64,000 bases of DNA from Anaeramoeba flamelloides (taxonomy: Eukaryota; Metamonada; Anaeramoebidae): positions 3,591,501 through 3,655,500 of the forward strand of contig JANTQA010000036.1 in the NCBI GenBank assembly GCA_027625915.1, given 5' to 3'. Made by a program: the position numbers and the translations under genes. Positions 59,278-64,000 of the stretch are shown here, piece by piece (position 1 is the stretch's first letter; each line of letters begins with the position of its first letter). The notes beneath the pieces were generated by a model. That model was not told the origin of the DNA. It worked only from the letters and a program-made list of their open reading frames with translations, and searched no databases.

Positions 59278-59746
59278 TAGGCCAAAATTAAAAGTTTAAT
59301 TTGAATAATTTTCTAAATCTTTTATTTAAGTAATAGAAGTTATTTGAAAAAACAAAATTAAAAAAAAAAAATGGAAAATAATTTCATTTATTTCTTATTT
59401 TTTTTATTGAGGAGGAAGTGTAGATTAGACTCTAAGTGCTCTTTTACTTAAATTCCCTTTCAGAAATTTAAGCGTAAAATCATAGATTTCATGATTAATA
59501 ATTAACGAAAATAATTTTAAGCTATCATAATTTAAAATTATTTCATTAAAATTTAATTCAATAATTTCATTTATTAAATTGGAATAAAACAAATATAAAT
59601 TACTTTTTACCAGATAAAATAATCAACCCTAAATTGGACAAAACAATAAAAAATAACTCTTAAATATTTTTCAAAGATAATAAAATAATCTTCGAAAACC
59701 AGAATAGTTTTTTTGAATTTTGGTATAGGTAAAAATTTGAATAATA

Positions 59747-61016
59747 GAGGTTTTGATGATAACATGCTATAATTCACGATAAAGTTACAAAAATCGCGAT
59801 AATTTCAATCAAATCGTGATATATCAGATAATAGTGATATTCAATATTATCGCGATAATATAACAAATCGCGATATTCTATAAAATCGCGATAATTATTA
59901 AAAAATCGCAATAAATGCCAAAATATCGCGATTAAAAAGTAATCGCGATATAATAGTTGATGTGTTTTTCGGTTAATTGAGAAATATTTTTACAAAAAAA
60001 TTTTTTTTGATCAAAAAATAGATTAGGTGAAAAAAAGTTATTCTTTGAAAAAACAACAAAAAAGATACTTGATCCAATCAAGGATCAGATCAATGAGTTT
60101 TATTGTATTTTCATTTTATTTGGTTGACAAACCTATCGATCCTTTAAGATCAACAACAATAAGAACTAAAGAGAAATAAATATTTTTTCAGTTAATCGTG
60201 GTGTTGTAAATTTAGTTGAATAAAAGAGCTTCTAAAACAACCAACCCTTTATCTGTTCTTTAAAGAATGTGTTCTTTGGTTACAATATTTTCATTTTTTC
60301 TCAGCAAGCTAAAAGGGGTTGGATAACTCTTCAAAAGATTTCACAACATCCTTGCCAGATGATCACCAATTATTAAGATTTTTTATATAATACTTGTCTT
60401 CTTCTTCTTTTTCTTCTTTGAGAATCTTTGTTTTGGAACGAAAACACAATTAGAGCTTAGTGGTTTTTGTTTGATCGATCACCAAAAAGAATGAAAATTA
60501 TTCTTTATTCTTTTTGGCTATTTACAAATGGTGAAGGTAACAACTCCATTTTAAGAAAACACACATATTTTATATTCAAGTGTATTGTTGAAATGGGTAA
60601 TTATTAGTTTGATCATAAAATTTGTTTGAGATTTTATATTTTGTTAAAAAAAAAAATGAAAAGAATAAAATTTTTTTCTACAACAAACCAAACTCATTCC
60701 CTTTATAAAAGTTTTCTGTCTTTCAAAACTTTCAAACACTTGAAGACAGTTCAGAACCCTTACAAACACTTTCTGGCATTATTAAAGGGAAAGTGTTGTA
60801 AAAGTATCAAGGCCTTCTAAAAGTCAAGAGATTTTTTTTAAGATGATTTCAAAAAAATAATTTTTCATTTTTTCGCGATAATATGAATATAGCGATAGTG
60901 TTGTTTATCGCGATTTTATGATTTTTCGCGATAAATTTGGACTAATCGCTATTTTTTTAATACTATTGCGATTTTATTGTTAATATCAGGATAATATATG
61001 TTATCATCAAAACCTC
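59747..61016. mobile_element. TA-flanked element with TCGCGATA subterminal palindromes
   Basis: A 1270 bp element with perfect 19-bp terminal inverted repeats (GAGGTTTTGATGATAACAT at left, complement at right) and TA on both sides. The outer 150-250 bp on each side carry many copies of TCGCGATA, ATCGCGAT and close variants, themselves palindromic and unusual in DNA this AT-rich. The centre is unique sequence without a transposase frame; the longest frame there is about 64 codons with no motif. It is a non-autonomous transposon whose subterminal repeats may bind a transposase (inference). Confidence 0.72.
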
Positions 61017-62269
61017 TAATATATTTGGAAAATTTGAATTTATCCTTTCTAAATTAATCAAGGTCTTGGAAAATAAGTTATAATATATAGTTTCTAATTC
61101 AATAATATTGTTTATTTTATGTCTAGATTTTTAAAAGTCAAAAATTAAAAAATGATAAAAAAAATTAAAAAAAAATCAAATAAAAAGCTGACTCGAAATA
61201 TTGGCCAAATCATTTAAATTTGAAAAAACTATCTTGTTGAAAAAATTTCCTAATTTTACAATTAAAAAAAATCTGATTTTTTGTTCAAATTTAATTTATA
61301 TTTTTTTTTATTTTTAAATTATTTAGAATCAAATAGAGATATTGTTATTGAATAGTAATCAATAGATAAAACAATTTTTCTATGTGATGTCAAAATAACA
61401 TTTTGTAATGAATAAATCATTCAATCAAGTATTTTAGGCAATTTTGGGGTGTAAAAGAGCCCCAAAAAAATTTCTAGTGAAGTTTGATGTGTTTTAATCC
61501 TCAAAAATAAGAGATTTTGGATGGCTAGATAAACTTTTCAAAAAAAAAAAAAAAAAAAAATTTGACAAAATTTGGAACAATAATAAAAGCATAATAACCA
61601 AAAAAAAATTCCCAATGTTGAAAAATTTTTTTCAAGTTATTTTTTTTATTGTAAGTAATTGTACAATTTTTAATTATAAATTTTTCTTTCTAAGATAATT
61701 GTTTATAACTTCTAAATCTTATAATCCTTTGATAAAATTTCAAATTAAAAATTGTGGTTGAAATGTTTTTGGTATATTTGGGGTGCTAAGGGGTATATAT
61801 AATGATAATAATATCATTTACATATCAACATTACAACATTATACACTATCATTAATTTTTTACAATATTTAAAAAAATCATAGTAATTTTGGAAAAATTA
61901 ACAAATTAAAAGAAATTAAATTTTAAAAAAGATACAATGAAAATAATCTAATAAGCTCATAAATAAACAACAGTTATAACAACACACTACTATAAATATT
62001 GATTTATTGTAAAATATTTCAAAGATGAGAGGAATTAATACCAAATGAAGAAACATTAAAAATTTGAAATGAGAGAATAACTTTATTTGGATTAAAAAAA
62101 GTACCCACTTTAATGATAAACTCGTTAAGGACAAGAAACTTACACAAACTCTTGACTTTTAACAAAACTAACAAATTGTTTTCATACAGAAGAAAACTGA
62201 AAATAGGGTTTTAACTGAAGCCGATTTTTGAAGTTTTTTGATCTAAAAGATAGACCGATCTGCCATCGA

Positions 62270-62620
62270 AAAAAAAATAAAATAAATGAAAAATCATTGA
62301 TCTGATCATTAATTGAATCAAGTATCTTTTTTATTGTTTTTTGATATAAGTTTTTTTCATATAATCTATTTTTTGATCAAACAAAATTTTTCTTCTTAAA
62401 AAAGATTGACTGTTATATCAACGATTTAATTTTTATTACATTATTTTGATATTTATCAAGATTTTTAAACAATTGTCTTGATTTTATTAAATATTACGAT
62501 TTGTGATATCATCATAATTTTCTAGAATATCACGATTTGTAATATTATACCAATCTTATCGCTCTTTGAGATTTTCTACAATATTTCGATTAGATAAAAA
62601 AAATAATCCTTTTTGAAAGT
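62270..62620 (-). mobile_element. Degraded inverted relative of the TCGCGATA element
   Basis: Read on the minus strand it carries TGATCAAAAAATAGATTA, AAAAAAGATACTTGAT and GATCAGATCAATGA in the same order as the left part of the 59.75 kb element, followed outward by eroded ATCRCGAT-like units (AATCGTGATA). It is an older truncated copy. Confidence 0.55.
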
Positions 62621-63091
62621 TTATTATGACTTGACTAAGATATCTTTAAATCCTGGAAACAATAAAACAATAAATAATCTCTTTTCAACTTGTATTTATT
62701 ATTTTTTCTTCAAAATCTAAAATTTTAGTTATACAAAGTAAAAAACTTTTCTTCAAATATTTTTTAACAATATTTTTTTTACCTCGAAGAAACCTTTTTA
62801 TATAATAAAATCAAAAAAAAAATCTTCATTTTAAATTTATAAAAAAAAACACAATTATAAAAATATTCAATTAAATAAAAATAAAAAATGAAAATTAAAA
62901 AAAAAATGGATCCCTATAACCCAAATTTAAAAAACTTAAAAAATAGAATTTTTTATTAAAATAATAATTTACATTTATAAAGATAAACAAATTTGAACGA
63001 TTTTTACTCATTCAAAACCGAAAAAAAAAAAAAAGAAATAATAATCAACAGTTCGAAGAATAATGAATATAATTCGAAGATTCGATTAGAG

Positions 63092-63117
63092 GTGTGTGTG
63101 TGTGGGGGGGGGGGGGG
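63092..63117 (+). repeat. GT repeat running into a poly-G tract
   Basis: (GT)6 continuing into 14 G, just past the 3' end of the membrane-protein gene. It gives a false Pro-rich frame on the minus strand. Confidence 0.85.
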
Positions 63118-63151
63118 AATTAATGATATCGAAATAATATTATTCAAAAAT

Positions 63152-64000
63152 CTAATCCGAAAAAATAGTAATTTCATTTTGATCAAAATCTGATGTTTCA
63201 GAATTTGAATTACTTTCAAAAATCTCCTTTATGTTTCCTTTATAATCATTTTCAAGCATTTGTGAGCTGGATTCAAAGAATTGAGAATCATCCGAATTGT
63301 CGTTACTAAATTCCGCGAATTCTTCGTTTAATGCTCTGATTTCCATTTTTCTTTCTTTTAATTGCTCTCTCAATTCCCAAAGTTTTCTTTTTTGATTTCT
63401 GGTTTGTTTTATTAGGATTTTTTTTTTTGCATGCGGAGTTAAAATTTTATTATCGATTTCTGAATTTTCAAAATCTAAAGAATAGTTTGACCAAAATTTG
63501 TAATTTTGTTCGAGCGCGAGAAAGCATAATAGTGGGCCAATAAAAAAGCAAAACATGGATAAATATACCCCCACGACAGGAATTGTTAAGCAAGATGTAG
63601 GTAATAAAATTATTGAATTTCCAAGACAAAGCTTATCTTCTGAATTTGAGATATGCGGTTTGAAATATAAATAAGACAGTGCATAAAAGAGTAAAATAAT
63701 AAAACTAAGAATGCCTATTGTTCTTTGTTCTAAAGCAGGATATAAAACTAAAAGTAATAGAATTAAGATATTAAAAATCTTTTCAAGAACATAAACCCAA
63801 GCTTTATTGGATTTAAATCTGTATATCAATGGCTGAATTAATTTTTTCATTATTTGATAATTTCGATTTTCAAATTTATTTTTTATCGAATCTACATTTC
63901 CAATATTTATTTTATCTTCTAATTCGATTTCATTGTTACGATCATTTTCAGTATTTTGATTATCACCATCACCACCGTCATAATCTTCGTCATCGCTATC
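63152..64000 (-). CDS. C-terminal part of a multi-pass membrane protein (runs off right edge)
   Basis: The minus-strand frame is open from the right edge to the stop at 63152: 50 codons before the first ATG (63850) and 232 after, so the protein starts outside the window. The first part is acidic and Asn-rich. Hydrophobic segments follow: FNILILLLLVLYP; IGILSFIILLFYALSYLYFKP; GNSIILLPTSC and IPVVGVYLSMFCFFIGPLLC. Then comes a basic coiled coil (KRKLWELREQLKERKMEIRAL) and an acidic tail. The YxxFKP turn after a long helix is reminiscent of the last helices of large TRP-like or cysteine-rich repeat membrane proteins in protists, but I cannot assign a family. It reads leftward and is not linked to its neighbours. 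Confidence 0.65.
   Translation of the reverse strand, partial: DSDDEDYDGGDGDNQNTENDRNNEIELEDKINIGNVDSIKNKFENRNYQIMKKLIQPLIYRFKSNKAWVYVLEKIFNILILLLLVLYPALEQRTIGILSFIILLFYALSYLYFKPHISNSEDKLCLGNSIILLPTSCLTIPVVGVYLSMFCFFIGPLLCFLALEQNYKFWSNYSLDFENSEIDNKILTPHAKKKILIKQTRNQKRKLWELREQLKERKMEIRALNEEFAEFSNDNSDDSQFFESSSQMLENDYKGNIKEIFESNSNSETSDFDQNEITIFSD

Larger units (their letters stand above)
58680..61610 (+). repeat. 1.3 kb dispersed repeat, copy split by insertions
   Basis: Aligned parts are 58680-59080, 59278-59745 and 61018-61610, matching 53.70-55.00 kb in order. The breaks coincide with the ends of the two TA-flanked elements. The middle part (59.38-59.62 kb) is more diverged and may hold further change. 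Confidence 0.65.
57917..63151. other. Repeat-rich intergenic region with nested elements
   Basis: No host gene was seen. In order it holds a long hairpin (58.53-58.66 kb), the second copy of the 1.3 kb repeat split by two TA-flanked elements (59.08 and 59.75 kb), a degraded inverted relative of the larger one (62.28-62.62 kb), and a GT/G tract near 63.1 kb. Confidence 0.6.

Noticed and set aside
63004-63219. Minus-strand frame with PPPPP and HTHT.
   Set aside because: It comes from the GT/poly-G tract and overlaps the end of the membrane-protein gene.

Overview
The window is about four-fifths A+T, with long poly-A/poly-T tracts, spliceosomal introns with GT...AG ends, acidic, Lys/Glu- and Asn-rich protein runs, and large gene-poor intervals full of old repeats. 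This points to nuclear DNA of a free-living, AT-rich protist. The conserved proteins end at ordinary stop codons and show no reassigned codon. Anaeramoebids, amoebozoans and heteroloboseans are all possible by style; the lineage cannot be fixed from this sequence.

Layout. 1-4.4 kb: AT-rich DNA with old repeat copies. 4.4-9.3 kb (-): a centriolin-like LRR/coiled-coil protein, whose two open frames are two exons of one gene. 12.6-15.8 kb (+): EMC1, an ER membrane complex subunit. 15.8-20.2 kb: repeats and a LINE relic. 20.2-26.2 kb (-): ATG9, the autophagy lipid scramblase, in at least five exons, with a repeat-filled gap of about 3.5 kb in which at least one exon is unresolved. 32.0-32.4 kb (+): a small basic/leucine-zipper-like protein. 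39.4-42.5 kb (+): an Asn-rich protein with a CxxC...CxxC start. 47.05-51.6 kb (+): WASH, an Arp2/3 activator, as two exons across a 3.0 kb intron. 56.1-57.9 kb: ARF GTPase (-) and TRM7/FTSJ1 tRNA methyltransferase (+), divergent over a 320 bp shared promoter. 63.15 kb to the right edge (-): the C-terminal part of a multi-pass membrane protein.

The recognised genes are housekeeping functions: ARF, WASH and ATG9 act in membrane traffic and autophagy, EMC1 in membrane-protein insertion at the ER, TRM7 in tRNA modification and centriolin at centrioles or microtubule-organising centres. They lie on both strands and form no operon-like group.

Most of the rest consists of dispersed repeats. They include two elements flanked by TA duplications nested in a larger repeat (one with TCGCGATA-type subterminal palindromes), a family flanked by TTAA, a modular foldback family, an element with 60-bp terminal inverted repeats and a residual ORF, a 450 bp inverted-repeat element just upstream of WASH, and LINE C-terminal remnants. 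I found no rRNA, convincing tRNA, CRISPR array, or retrovirus-, LTR- or Polinton-like element.
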